Positions 1 through 9,243 of a stretch of 64,000 nucleotides of DNA are shown piece after piece. Origin of the DNA: an uncultured Hyphomicrobiales bacterium (lineage in GTDB: Bacteria > Pseudomonadota > Alphaproteobacteria > Rhizobiales > Rhizobiaceae); the NCBI GenBank assembly GCA_943908365.1, contig CALTTH010000013.1, positions 1 through 64,000 on the forward strand. The letters run 5' to 3'. The position numbers and the translations under genes were made by a program. Under the pieces are notes generated by a model. The model had not been told where the DNA came from and searched no databases. It worked only from the letters and a program-made list of their open reading frames with translations. Position 1 is the stretch's first letter, and each line of letters starts with the position of its first letter.

Positions 1-40
1 CATGCTAAGCTCGACGCATAAGAGAAGAAGGGAAAAGTCG

Positions 41-991
41 ATGCTGGTTCTGAATGAAGACGAAACGCGCAACGCACTGGCGTGGCCACAGCTTATCGAA
101 GCGATCGAAACGATGTTTCGCACCGGTTACGAGATGCCCGTTCGGCATCATCATGATGTCGCCGTGCCGGGCGAGAGGGATGCGACGCTCCTGATGATGC
201 CCGCGTGGGTGCCTGGCTCCTATATGGGCGTGAAGATCCTTTCCGTCTTCCCGGATAACAGTACACGGGCCCTGCCTGCGATCTTCGGAACGTATCTTCT
301 CTCTTCCGGCAAGACTGGGGAAATGCTGGCGGCGGTCGAAGGCGGCGAGCTAACGGCGCGGCGGACTGCGGCGACCTCCGCCCTTGCAGCAAAATACCTC
401 GCGCGGCCTGATGCGTCGTCCATGCTAATGGTTGGTACCGGGCGTCTCTCGCTCAACCTGATGCAGGCCCATTCCACGGTGCGAAACATTTCCACCTGCC
501 ATATATGGGGACGGAATATGGCCTCTGCGGAAAAGGCAGCCGCTTACGCCCGACAGATGGGACTCAATGCTTTCGCTTGCGCCGATCTGGAAGTCGGCGC
601 ACGGGACGCCGATATCATTTCCTGCGCCACACTCTCCAACGAGCCACTGATCCGAGGCGCTTGGCTGAAGCCGGGCGCGCATCTCGATCTCGTGGGCGCC
701 TTCAAGCCGTCCATGCGTGAGAGCGACGATGCGGCCGTGCAGCTGGCAAGCATTTATGTCGACACCTTCGATGGCGCTCTTAAAGAAGGGGGCGATATCG
801 TGCAGCCGCTCCAGGCCGGTCTGCTTCAGCGAGCGGATATCAAGGCAGAGCTTGCCGATCTCGTTTCAGGGCGTCAAAAGGGCCGAGACAACGATAACGA
901 GATCACGCTGTTCAAATCGGTCGGTGCGGCGCTGGAAGATCTGGCTGGCGCGATCCTTGCCTATGAAAGCGTGACGCGACGGACCAACTGA
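41..991 (+). CDS. Ornithine cyclodeaminase / mu-crystallin family protein
   Basis: A 316-residue member of the ornithine cyclodeaminase/mu-crystallin family of NAD(P)-dependent enzymes. These act on small cyclic or alpha-amino acids (ornithine to proline, or reduction of pyrroline-2-carboxylate). The Rossmann dinucleotide loop is visible as GTGRLS at residues 132-137, and the conserved substrate-side Lys is Lys65 in the GVKI motif. I start it at 41 because AGAAGGG lies just upstream; an in-frame ATG at 2 would add 13 residues without a site. It ends 4 bases before hrpB, so the two are probably cotranscribed. The exact substrate cannot be told from sequence. Confidence 0.85.
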   Translation: MLVLNEDETRNALAWPQLIEAIETMFRTGYEMPVRHHHDVAVPGERDATLLMMPAWVPGSYMGVKILSVFPDNSTRALPAIFGTYLLSSGKTGEMLAAVEGGELTARRTAATSALAAKYLARPDASSMLMVGTGRLSLNLMQAHSTVRNISTCHIWGRNMASAEKAAAYARQMGLNAFACADLEVGARDADIISCATLSNEPLIRGAWLKPGAHLDLVGAFKPSMRESDDAAVQLASIYVDTFDGALKEGGDIVQPLQAGLLQRADIKAELADLVSGRQKGRDNDNEITLFKSVGAALEDLAGAILAYESVTRRTN

Positions 992-995
992 CGTC

Positions 996-3482
996 ATGAC
1001 GAGTACGATCAAAACGGCAATCCAGGATTCGAGCAATCTCCCGGTCACGGATGTGCTGGCTGCGTTGGGGCGAGACCTTGCCCGCGCGAAGAAAGCCGTC
1101 CTCTGCGCCCCGCCAGGGGCCGGCAAGACGACCCTGGTGCCGCTTTATCTCCTCGATCAGGATTGGCTTGGTGACGGCAAGATCATTCTTCTGGAGCCTC
1201 GACGGCTGGCGGCACGTGCGGCGGCAAGCCGCATGGCGTCACTCCTGAAGGAGGATGTCGGTGGCACGGTGGGTTATCGCATGCGTCTCGACAATCGCGT
1301 TTCTGCCAGAACGCGAATCGAAGTGGTGACCGAAGGCGTGTTCGCGCGGATGGTTCTGGATGATCCGGAGCTTCGCGGCGTGTCCGTTGTCATCTTCGAC
1401 GAATTTCACGAGCGCTCGCTTGATGGCGACTTCGGCCTTGCCCTGGCGCTGGATGTGCAGGCAGGCCTTCGCGATGATCTGCATTTGCTGGTGATGTCCG
1501 CCACGCTGGATTCGGAACGGATCAGTGCGCTGCTCGATGACGCGTCTGTCATCACCAGTCTCGGCCGCAGCTTTCCGGTCGATATACGATACGAAGACAG
1601 GGCTGGACAAGAGCGGGTCGAAGACAAGGTGGCGCGGGCGATCATCGAGGCGCATGCCGCAGAGACCGGATCGATTCTCGCCTTTCTGCCCGGGCAAGCG
1701 GAGATCAAGCGAGCCGCTGAGAGATTGGAGGGCCGCTTCGACCCGAATACGCAGGTGATCCCGCTTTATGGAAACCTCTCGCAGAAAGAACAGGACGCGG
1801 CGATCAAGCCAGCGGAAAGCGGTCAGCGCAAGATCGTGCTGGCAACCTCGATTGCCGAGACCTCGATCACCATCGACGGTGTGCGGATTGTCATCGATAG
1901 CGGGCTGCAACGCCTGCCCGTCTTCGAGCCGTCCACCGGCATCAGCCGGCTTGAGACAGTAAAGGTCTCTCGCGCTTCTGCTGACCAGCGTGCTGGCCGC
2001 GCGGGGCGAACGGAGCCGGGTATTGCCATCCGTCTGTGGCACGCGGGACAGACAGCAGCGCTGCCAGCGTTTACGCCGCCACAGATTCTTTCCAGCGACC
2101 TTTCCGGTTTCGCGCTCGATCTTGCCCATTGGGGTGTCAGCGATCCGGCGTCCCTCAAATTTCTCGATCAGCCGCCGGCGTCTACGTTGAAAGAGGCGAA
2201 TGCGCTTCTGCAAGGGCTTGGCGCTCTCGACCGGTCTGGCGCGATGACCGCACGCGGAAAGCTGATGCGCGAGATGGCCCTGCCGCCGCGCCTCGCAGCC
2301 ATGGTCCTGGCGGCAGAAGAGCTTGGATGTGGCCATGAGGCTTCGCTGCTTGCCGTGCTGCTCACTGAACAGGGGCTTGGCGGCAACGATATCGATCTGG
2401 AAGAGCGGCTTCGCCGGTTCAAGGGCGAAAAGACGGAACGCGCGGCCGCCGCCAAAGGACTGGCAAAACGGCTCCTTTCCTCCCTTCCAGGCAAGAGGAA
2501 CGGATCGGAAGCACCTCTGACGGCCGGGCAGCTTCTACTCCATGCCTTTCCGGATCGCATCGCATTCCAGCGCGGTGGGCGCGGTCGATATGTGATGGCG
2601 AATGGGCGGGGTGGAGAGGTGGAAGAGACGCAGCGACTGGCGGCTGAAAAAATGCTGGTGGTCGCCGACATCGTCGGCCGCGCCGCACGACCGAGGATCT
2701 TGGCGGCCGCTTCGATCTCACTGCGGGATGTGGACGCATTTCTACCGGAGGCGATCGTCAAAGAAGACCAGCTTTTCTTCGATAAGCAAAGCGGACAGGT
2801 CCGGGCAAGACGCGTCTCGCGTATCGGCGCCATCATTCTCGATGAAACGCCACTTGCGCGCCCGACCGGAGAGAAGGCGGCGCAAGCGCTTGCCAGCGGC
2901 ATCCGCGAATATGGGCTCGGCATTGTGCCCTTTTCTAAAGAGGCGCAGCAGTTGCGTCACCGTCTCGGCTTCCTTCACCGCAGTGTCGGCGCGCCATGGC
3001 CGGATATGAGTGACGCGGCGCTGATTGACCGGCTGGACGAGTGGTTTGTGCCCTTTCAGCATGACGCCAAGACGATCCATGAGATCAATAGCGGCAACAT
3101 CATCGATGGGCTGCGCTCGCTGGTTCCGCACGAGGAACTTCGCCAGCTTGGCAAATTGCTTCCTACCCATTTCGAAGCGCCGACCGGACAAAAGCACTCG
3201 ATCCACTATGAGGGTGAGGAGCCTACGCTGACCATCCGCGTGCAGGAGCTCTTCGGGTTGAAGGATCACCCAAGTGTGGCAGGCGGCAAATTGCCACTCT
3301 TGCTGGAATTGACCTCGCCTGCCCACAGGCCGATACAGACCACGCGGGATTTGCCAGGGTTCTGGGCGGGCTCCTGGAAGGACGTGCGCGCGGATATGCG
3401 CGGGCGTTATCCGCGCCATCCCTGGCCGGAAGATCCGGCATCCGCGCAAGCCACACATCGCGCCAAGCCGCGCGGCACCTGA
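996..3482 (+). CDS. hrpB: ATP-dependent helicase HrpB
   Basis: An 828-residue DEAH-type helicase, the usual length for HrpB. Walker A (GAGKTT) is at residues 41-46, the DEFH box at 135-138 and an SAT motif (VMSATLDS) near 165-172. The helicase C domain follows with QRAGRAGR near 330. The C-terminal third is the HrpB-specific domain, ending in the typical PGFWAGSWKDVRADMRGRYP-like stretch that is diagnostic for this family. HrpB is a predicted RNA helicase of poorly defined role. It directly follows the cyclodeaminase gene and precedes actS by 18 bases. Confidence 0.95.
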   Translation: MTSTIKTAIQDSSNLPVTDVLAALGRDLARAKKAVLCAPPGAGKTTLVPLYLLDQDWLGDGKIILLEPRRLAARAAASRMASLLKEDVGGTVGYRMRLDNRVSARTRIEVVTEGVFARMVLDDPELRGVSVVIFDEFHERSLDGDFGLALALDVQAGLRDDLHLLVMSATLDSERISALLDDASVITSLGRSFPVDIRYEDRAGQERVEDKVARAIIEAHAAETGSILAFLPGQAEIKRAAERLEGRFDPNTQVIPLYGNLSQKEQDAAIKPAESGQRKIVLATSIAETSITIDGVRIVIDSGLQRLPVFEPSTGISRLETVKVSRASADQRAGRAGRTEPGIAIRLWHAGQTAALPAFTPPQILSSDLSGFALDLAHWGVSDPASLKFLDQPPASTLKEANALLQGLGALDRSGAMTARGKLMREMALPPRLAAMVLAAEELGCGHEASLLAVLLTEQGLGGNDIDLEERLRRFKGEKTERAAAAKGLAKRLLSSLPGKRNGSEAPLTAGQLLLHAFPDRIAFQRGGRGRYVMANGRGGEVEETQRLAAEKMLVVADIVGRAARPRILAAASISLRDVDAFLPEAIVKEDQLFFDKQSGQVRARRVSRIGAIILDETPLARPTGEKAAQALASGIREYGLGIVPFSKEAQQLRHRLGFLHRSVGAPWPDMSDAALIDRLDEWFVPFQHDAKTIHEINSGNIIDGLRSLVPHEELRQLGKLLPTHFEAPTGQKHSIHYEGEEPTLTIRVQELFGLKDHPSVAGGKLPLLLELTSPAHRPIQTTRDLPGFWAGSWKDVRADMRGRYPRHPWPEDPASAQATHRAKPRGT

Positions 3483-3500
3483 GATGATTAAGAGGCACCA

Positions 3501-4808
3501 ATGGCAAAGCAGCCTGTAGAGACGACACGGTTTGGCCGCGCCAGCCGCCAGATCAGGCTGCAGACCATTGTCTGGCTGCGCTGGCTTGCCGTGGCCGGGC
3601 AGAGCGCCACGCTTCTGATCGTTGCGTTTGGTCTTGGCTTTCCCCTGCCACTGCTGACCTGCGCGCTTCTTATTGCCGCCCTTGCGACTGCCAATCTCTT
3701 TCTATCGGCTCGGTTTCCGGCGACCTATCGTCTGGAGCCTTGGGAGGCGACGCTTCTGCTTGCCTTCGACCTGCTGCAATTGACTGCGCTGATCTATATT
3801 ACCGGCGGCCTGTCCAATCCGTTCGCGCCGCTGATCTGCGTTCAGGTCATCATTGCCTTTGCCTCGCAGCCGCTGAAACATTCTCTCGTCTTGTTGTTCT
3901 TCGCGCTGGCTTGCGCAACAGCGATTGCTTTTTCGCCGTTTCCTGTTCCCTGGTATCCAGGCGAAGAATTGCCGATCCAGCTCATCATCCATATCGGCAT
4001 CTGGTGCTCGATCGTGGCAATGATGTTGTTTGCCGCCTTCTATGCCTACCGCGTTTCGCATGAGGCCAATCAGCTTGCCGATGCGCTTGCTGCGACCGAA
4101 CTGGTGCTGGAGCGGGAAAAGCACCTGTCGCAACTGGATGGTCTCGCCGCGGCCGCAGCCCATGAATTGGGTACGCCGCTTGCAACGATCAGCGTGGTCG
4201 CCAAGGAGATGCAACGCGAGCTTGGAAAGGACGAACGCTTCAGCGAGGATGTCGCGCTTCTACGCAGCCAGAGCGAGCGATGCCGCGATATTCTCCGTCG
4301 GCTGACATCGCTATCTGCCGAAGGCGAGGAACATATTCGCCGGCTTCCGCTCTCTTCTTTGATCGAGGAGGTGATGGCACCGCACCGGGAATTCGGCGTG
4401 AAACTCAAGCTGGTGGAAAAGTCCGGACGGGCAGACGAACCCGTCGGGGCACGCAATGCCGGTATTCTCTACGGGCTTGGGAATCTACTGGAAAACGCCG
4501 TCGATTACGCCAAGGATATGGTAACCGTCACCGTGGCGCACGATCAGCAGCAGGTGATGGTGACGATCGAGGATGACGGCGACGGCTATTCGCCGGATAT
4601 TCTCTCACGGATCGGCGATCCTTATGTGACCAAACGGCACAATGATGCGACGGCTGGAGGGCTCGGACTTGGTCTCTTCATTGCCAAGACTTTGCTGGAA
4701 CGATCTGGGGCTTCACTGACATTCGAAAATCGTGGACCAAATGCCGCAGGTGCGAGGGTGACCGTCGTCTGGCCGCGATCGGTCATGGAAGATAATAAGA
4801 GCCGGTGA
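3501..4808 (+). CDS. actS: Redox-sensing histidine kinase ActS (RegB/PrrB type)
   Basis: A 435-residue membrane histidine kinase of the RegB/PrrB/ActS family. The N-terminal half has about six hydrophobic segments (residues 28-182). It contains GGLSNPF at 102-108, the motif linked to ubiquinone sensing in RegB. The phospho-accepting His is His221 (AAHELGTPLATI). Cys261 in SERCRDIL lies where RegB has its redox-active cysteine. An HATPase domain with the N box (NLLENAVDYA) and GLGLGLF follows. In relatives the pair controls redox, acid-tolerance and carbon/nitrogen genes. Its partner actR follows after 87 bases. Confidence 0.93.
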   Translation: MAKQPVETTRFGRASRQIRLQTIVWLRWLAVAGQSATLLIVAFGLGFPLPLLTCALLIAALATANLFLSARFPATYRLEPWEATLLLAFDLLQLTALIYITGGLSNPFAPLICVQVIIAFASQPLKHSLVLLFFALACATAIAFSPFPVPWYPGEELPIQLIIHIGIWCSIVAMMLFAAFYAYRVSHEANQLADALAATELVLEREKHLSQLDGLAAAAAHELGTPLATISVVAKEMQRELGKDERFSEDVALLRSQSERCRDILRRLTSLSAEGEEHIRRLPLSSLIEEVMAPHREFGVKLKLVEKSGRADEPVGARNAGILYGLGNLLENAVDYAKDMVTVTVAHDQQQVMVTIEDDGDGYSPDILSRIGDPYVTKRHNDATAGGLGLGLFIAKTLLERSGASLTFENRGPNAAGARVTVVWPRSVMEDNKSR

Positions 4809-4895
4809 TCTGGCTTCTGTTAGGAGACCCTTACGCTTGTGGCGCATGAGGGATATGATCGCCGAAATATAATAGAACGACCGAAGGAAACGACC

Positions 4896-5480
4896 ATGGC
4901 TGATGACGGACAGAAGCACGAAGAAGAGGCGAGAATGGCTTCGGATGCGATCGGTCCGGACAAGTCGCTGCTGGTCGTCGATGATGACGGTCCTTTTCTG
5001 CGCCGTCTGGCGCGCGCCATGGAAGCCCGCGGCTTTGTGGTCGACACCGCCGAATCGGTGAGTGAAGGCATCGAGAAATCGAGGAGTGCGCCGCCAAAAT
5101 ATGCGGTGGTGGACCTGCGGCTCGGTGACGGCAACGGATTGGAAGTGATCGAGGCCATACGCCAGCACCGCGATGACACGCAAATCGTCGTGCTGACCGG
5201 CTATGGAAATATTGCGACCGCCGTCACTGCCGTAAAGCTCGGTGCGCTCGACTATCTGGCAAAACCAGCGGATGCCGACGATGTCTTCAACGCGCTGACG
5301 CAGCGCGAAGGCGACCGGATGGAAGTGCCGGAAAACCCGATGTCTGCCGACCGGGTCCGATGGGAGCACATTCAGCGTGTCTATGAAATGTGCGAGCGCA
5401 ACGTCTCGGAGACGGCTCGACGGCTGAACATGCACCGCCGCACGCTGCAGCGCATTCTGGCCAAGCGCGCGCCTAAGTAA
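4896..5480 (+). CDS. actR: Response regulator ActR (RegA/PrrA type)
   Basis: A 194-residue response regulator. The receiver domain has the acidic pocket VVDDD (residues 27-31), phospho-acceptor Asp73 (VVDLRLGDGNG) and Lys in LAKPAD. The C-terminal Fis-type helix-turn-helix (SETARRLNMHRRTLQRIL) is almost invariant in the RegA/ActR family. I choose ATG 4896 with GAAGGAAA upstream; an in-frame ATG at 4839 would add 19 residues that do not resemble the family. It is the cognate partner of ActS. It converges with the mmcB-like gene, whose stop lies 15 bases away, and no terminator hairpin is obvious. Confidence 0.95.
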   Translation: MADDGQKHEEEARMASDAIGPDKSLLVVDDDGPFLRRLARAMEARGFVVDTAESVSEGIEKSRSAPPKYAVVDLRLGDGNGLEVIEAIRQHRDDTQIVVLTGYGNIATAVTAVKLGALDYLAKPADADDVFNALTQREGDRMEVPENPMSADRVRWEHIQRVYEMCERNVSETARRLNMHRRTLQRILAKRAPK

Positions 5481-5495
5481 GCCAACGGAAATGGA

Positions 5496-5981
5496 TCAGT
5501 CCGAGTAGCTGGTGCCGGTGGACCATTCCGCCATCATCAGGCGGCGCGCAGCGGTTCTGGAGAAATCCAGCATCAATGATTTGCGTGTGGCCGGCGCCAG
5601 CTTATGCTCCGGCGCCTCGCGCACCATATGGGCGCCATATCCATCCGAGAGAAAAAGGCCGCACTCTTCGGGAAAGATATCGAGCGGCACGCCAGCATGT
5701 GTGGCAAAGAACAGCCGGTCGCAATGCAGCCTGTAGTCCGGCCATTTGCGGTCCACCCTGAAATCCTCGATCGAGGATTTGATTTCGATGATCCAGATTT
5801 CCCCTTTGACCGACAGGCTGATGAGATCCGCACGCCGGCCGCTGGATAGCGCAAGCTCTGGCAAAACGGAGTGCCGCATCTCGTTCAGCAATACCTGCAC
5901 GCCCCGGCGCACAAGCATGGCTTTCTCAGATTGGCGGCCGTCGATTAACGGGTTGTTATTGGTAAATGAAAGAATAGTCAT
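5496..5981 (-). CDS. mmcB: MmcB-like DNA repair protein (DUF1052)
   Basis: A 161-residue protein of the MmcB family (formerly DUF1052), found in alphaproteobacteria and linked in Caulobacter to the mitomycin-C damage response. The arrangement RRADLISL (about residues 49-56) followed by WIIEIKSS (about 62-69) resembles the D...ExK core of PD-(D/E)XK nuclease folds; that reading is inference. The start is uncertain. I use ATG 5981, which begins MTILSF, as in relatives. A longer frame to 6080 would overlap the divergent transpeptidase region and gives non-family residues. Confidence 0.8.
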   Translation of the reverse strand: MTILSFTNNNPLIDGRQSEKAMLVRRGVQVLLNEMRHSVLPELALSSGRRADLISLSVKGEIWIIEIKSSIEDFRVDRKWPDYRLHCDRLFFATHAGVPLDIFPEECGLFLSDGYGAHMVREAPEHKLAPATRKSLMLDFSRTAARRLMMAEWSTGTSYSD

Positions 5982-6163
5982 GGACGGATTCTGGAAAAGG
6001 CCCCCGAAATTGTTGCAAAAAGACCATGAAGCAGCATATTCGCACAAGCGGTAATCTTGCTGCGGTGCGATGGCTTGCAAAGCATGGATTAATCGAAAAT
6101 AACCCGATGATCCAATATCGCTTCATGCACCGCTTATATAAGCGAATTTTCCGCGAGAACACC

Positions 6164-6850
6164 ATGCGCATTCGCACTTCATTGACTGCACTCGGCCTGT
6201 CGTCCATCCTTGCGCTGACCGGCTGCGCGTCCACGACGACTGAAACCTCCTCTGCCCGACCTACCGCAGCGCCTGTTGTGGTTGAGACGGCACAGATCTT
6301 CGGTGACGAGGTTTACGGCGCGACCACGGACGCCGGTTACGCCCTCCCAGCCATTCCGATCAACCGCGTTGACAAGAAGTTTCATCGCCAGATCGTGAAC
6401 TATGAGACCGCTGAAAAGCCGGGCACGGTGATCGTCAATACCCGCGAGCGCTTCCTCTATTACATCCTGCCAGGCGGCAAGGCTGTGCGTTATGGCATCG
6501 GCGTCGGCAAGCAGGGTTTTGCCTGGGCTGGTGAAGCCTATGTGGCCTGGAAGCAGGAATGGCCGACATGGCATCCGCCAAAGGAAATGGCTGCACGCAA
6601 GCCTGAAGTGGCCAAGTATGTTGAAAACGGCATGGGTCCCGGCATCAGCAATCCGCTCGGTGCACGCGCCATGTATCTTTTCAACGAACAGGGTCAGGAT
6701 ACGCTGTTCCGTATCCACGGTTCGCCTGAATGGGCCTCGATCGGCACGGCTGCCTCTTCCGGCTGCATTCGCATGATCAACCAGGACGTGATCGACCTTT
6801 ACGGCCGCATCCGCCCAGGTCGCAGCTCCAAGGTTATCGTGATCCAGTAA
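6164..6850 (+). CDS. L,D-transpeptidase, lipoprotein (YkuD domain)
   Basis: A 228-residue YkuD-type L,D-transpeptidase, expected to make 3-3 crosslinks in peptidoglycan or to attach proteins to it. The N terminus is a lipoprotein signal with lipobox LTGC (Cys21), followed by a Ser/Thr-rich linker. The catalytic region is HGSPEWASIG (His185) and SSGCIRM (nucleophile Cys201). I choose ATG 6164 because it places the signal peptide at the N terminus; the upstream in-frame ATG at 6026 would bury it. Rhizobiales carry many paralogues of this family and grow at the pole using such crosslinks. It is divergent from mmcB and is followed by a strong hairpin terminator. Confidence 0.92.
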   Translation: MRIRTSLTALGLSSILALTGCASTTTETSSARPTAAPVVVETAQIFGDEVYGATTDAGYALPAIPINRVDKKFHRQIVNYETAEKPGTVIVNTRERFLYYILPGGKAVRYGIGVGKQGFAWAGEAYVAWKQEWPTWHPPKEMAARKPEVAKYVENGMGPGISNPLGARAMYLFNEQGQDTLFRIHGSPEWASIGTAASSGCIRMINQDVIDLYGRIRPGRSSKVIVIQ

Positions 6851-6875
6851 TTTCCGGATCCAGAGCATTAAAAAA

Positions 6876-6904
6876 GCCGCCGTGGATATCCCGGCGGCTT
6901 TTTT
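6876..6904. terminator. Bidirectional terminator between the L,D-transpeptidase and glcB
   Basis: A 7-bp stem GCCGCCG/CGGCGGC (6876-6882 with 6892-6898) is preceded by a run of A and followed by six T. It can therefore stop transcription from both converging genes. Confidence 0.9.
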
Positions 6905-6956
6905 CCGGTCTGAGATGCTCGCCGATCAGCGTGCATCCCAGACGGTGAGGATGCTC

Positions 6957-9125
6957 TCAGACGCGCTGTTTCGCCTTCAGTTCAAGACGGCGACGGTGAA
7001 GGACCGGCTCGGTATAGCCGTTCGGCTGCGCCCTGCCCTTCAACACCAGTTCAACCGCCGCCTGGAACGCAACCGAATCCTCGAAGTTGCCGGCCATGGG
7101 CGTATAGGCCGCATCGCCGGCATTCTGCTGATCGACCACGGCTGCCATGCGCTTCATGGTCTCGACGATCTGCTCCTCCGAGACCACGCCATGGCGCAGC
7201 CAGTTTGCCATGTGCTGGGCGGAGATGCGCAGCGTGGCGCGGTCTTCCATCAGGCCGATATTGTTGATGTCCGGCACCTTGGAGCAACCGACACCCTGAT
7301 CGACCCAGCGAACGACGTAGCCCAGAATACCCTGGGCGTTGTTATCCAGTTCGCGCTGGATTTCCTCAGGCGTCCAGTTGGGACGAACCGCGACGGGGAC
7401 AGAGAGAATATCGGCGAGCTTGGCACGACCGCGGCTTTTCAACCCTTCCTGCACCTGGGCCACATCGACCTTGTGATAATGCGTCGCATGCAGCGTTGCG
7501 GCCGTTGGCGAGGGCACCCAGGCCGTGTTGGCACCCGCCTTGGGGTGGGCGATCTTCTGCTCCAGCATGGCAGCCATCAGGTCGGGCATGGCCCACATGC
7601 CCTTGCCGATCTGCGCATGACCGGACAGGCCGCATTCGAGACCGATATCGACATTCCAGTTTTCATACGCCGCAATCCAGGAGGCCTGCTTCATGTCGCC
7701 CTTGCGGATCATCGGGCCCGCTTCCATTGAGGTATGGATTTCGTCGCCGGTGCGATCGAGGAAGCCGGTATTGATAAAGACGACGCGGTCCTTGGCGGCG
7801 CGAATGCATTCCTTGAGGTTGACGGTCGTGCGGCGCTCCTCATCCATGATGCCCATTTTCATGGTGTTGGGGCGCATGCCGACAAGCTGTTCGACGCGGG
7901 TGAAAATCTCAGCTGCGAAGGCGACTTCTTCTGGGCCGTGCATCTTCGGCTTCACGACATACATCGATCCGGCGCGCGAGTTCTGGTGGCGACCGATCGG
8001 GCCGACATCGTAAAGCGCAATCAGACCGGTGATGACCGCATCCATGATGCCTTCCGGAACTTCCTGGCCATCACGGTCGAGGATAGCGGGGTTGGTCATC
8101 AGGTGACCGACATTGCGCACCAGCATCAGCGAGCGGCCGGGAAGTGTCAGAGCCGTTCCGTTGCGCGCGGTATAATTGCGATCAGGGTTGAGGCGACGGG
8201 TAAAGGTCTCCCCGCCCTTGGAGACCTCCTCGGTCAAATCACCGCGCATCAGGCCGAGCCAGTTGCGATAGACGACCAGCTTGTCCTCCGCATCCACGGC
8301 CGCGACGGAATCCTCGCAGTCCATGATTGTGGTCAGCGCCGATTCCAAGATGACATCGGAGATGCCGGCGCGATCAGCCTTGCCGATGGCAGTGGTGGGA
8401 TCGACGACGATTTCGATATGGATGCCGTTGGTTTTCAGCAAAATTGCGGACGGCGTCGACGCATCGCCATCGAAGCCGTCAAACTGTGCCTGATCGGCAG
8501 GGGTTGTCGAACTGCCGTCAAGGTCGATGACCAAGGCACCGTCAACCACGCGCAAGCCGCTGACATCGGCCCATTTGCCGCTCGCAAGCGGTACAGAGCT
8601 GTCGAGGAAAGATCTTGCCCAGGCGATGACTTTTTCGCCCCGACGGGGATTGTAGCCCCGGCCCTTTTCGGCGCCGTCGTCTTCGGCAATCGCATCCGTG
8701 CCGTAAAGCGCATCGTAAAGCGAACCCCAGCGGGCATTGGCGGCGTTTAGCGCGTAACGCGCATTCATGACCGGTACGACGAGCTGCGGCCCGGCAAGCT
8801 CGGCGATTTCCGGATCGACGTTCTGTGTGTTGACCTTGAAGGCCGCGCCTTCCGGAACGATGTAGCCGATCTCGCGAAGATAGGCCTCGTAGGCAGCGAG
8901 GTCGGATGGCGCGCCGTTCTGGCGGTACCAATCATCGAGCTTTTCCTGGAAGGCGTCGCGCTTGGCGAGGAGCTCTTTGTTCTTCGGCGCAAGATCGTGG
9001 ATGATCGCAGAGAAACCGTCGAAGAAAGTGTCGGCGTTCAGCCCCGTCTCGGGCAGAACCTCATCCTTCAAAAACTGGTAGAGCGTCTCGTCGAATGACA
9101 GTCCGTTATGCTCGATGCGGCTCAC
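6957..9125 (-). CDS. glcB: Malate synthase G
   Basis: A 722-residue enzyme, matching the roughly 723 residues usual for the G isoform. It condenses glyoxylate and acetyl-CoA to malate in the glyoxylate bypass. Family landmarks are the N-terminal DETLYQFLKDEVLP region, the core TIMDCEDSVAAVD segment and the Arg-containing GRSLMLVRNVGHLM segment. The C-terminal plug domain carries GVGCSKVPDI. The likely start is GTG at 9125 with AGGGAG seven bases upstream. An ATG at 9146 would put the ribosome-binding site inside the gene. No isocitrate lyase gene is nearby. Confidence 0.96.
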   Translation of the reverse strand: MSRIEHNGLSFDETLYQFLKDEVLPETGLNADTFFDGFSAIIHDLAPKNKELLAKRDAFQEKLDDWYRQNGAPSDLAAYEAYLREIGYIVPEGAAFKVNTQNVDPEIAELAGPQLVVPVMNARYALNAANARWGSLYDALYGTDAIAEDDGAEKGRGYNPRRGEKVIAWARSFLDSSVPLASGKWADVSGLRVVDGALVIDLDGSSTTPADQAQFDGFDGDASTPSAILLKTNGIHIEIVVDPTTAIGKADRAGISDVILESALTTIMDCEDSVAAVDAEDKLVVYRNWLGLMRGDLTEEVSKGGETFTRRLNPDRNYTARNGTALTLPGRSLMLVRNVGHLMTNPAILDRDGQEVPEGIMDAVITGLIALYDVGPIGRHQNSRAGSMYVVKPKMHGPEEVAFAAEIFTRVEQLVGMRPNTMKMGIMDEERRTTVNLKECIRAAKDRVVFINTGFLDRTGDEIHTSMEAGPMIRKGDMKQASWIAAYENWNVDIGLECGLSGHAQIGKGMWAMPDLMAAMLEQKIAHPKAGANTAWVPSPTAATLHATHYHKVDVAQVQEGLKSRGRAKLADILSVPVAVRPNWTPEEIQRELDNNAQGILGYVVRWVDQGVGCSKVPDINNIGLMEDRATLRISAQHMANWLRHGVVSEEQIVETMKRMAAVVDQQNAGDAAYTPMAGNFEDSVAFQAAVELVLKGRAQPNGYTEPVLHRRRLELKAKQRV

Positions 9126-9243
9126 AACATATCTCCCTATGATCATTGTCCATAGAGTGGAGGCTGTACCCAGCCTCCGTCAACCGTCGCTATGCATCAA
9201 AGATTTTTTCCGTTCAGGAAATAATCTCAAAAACCTGTTCCAG

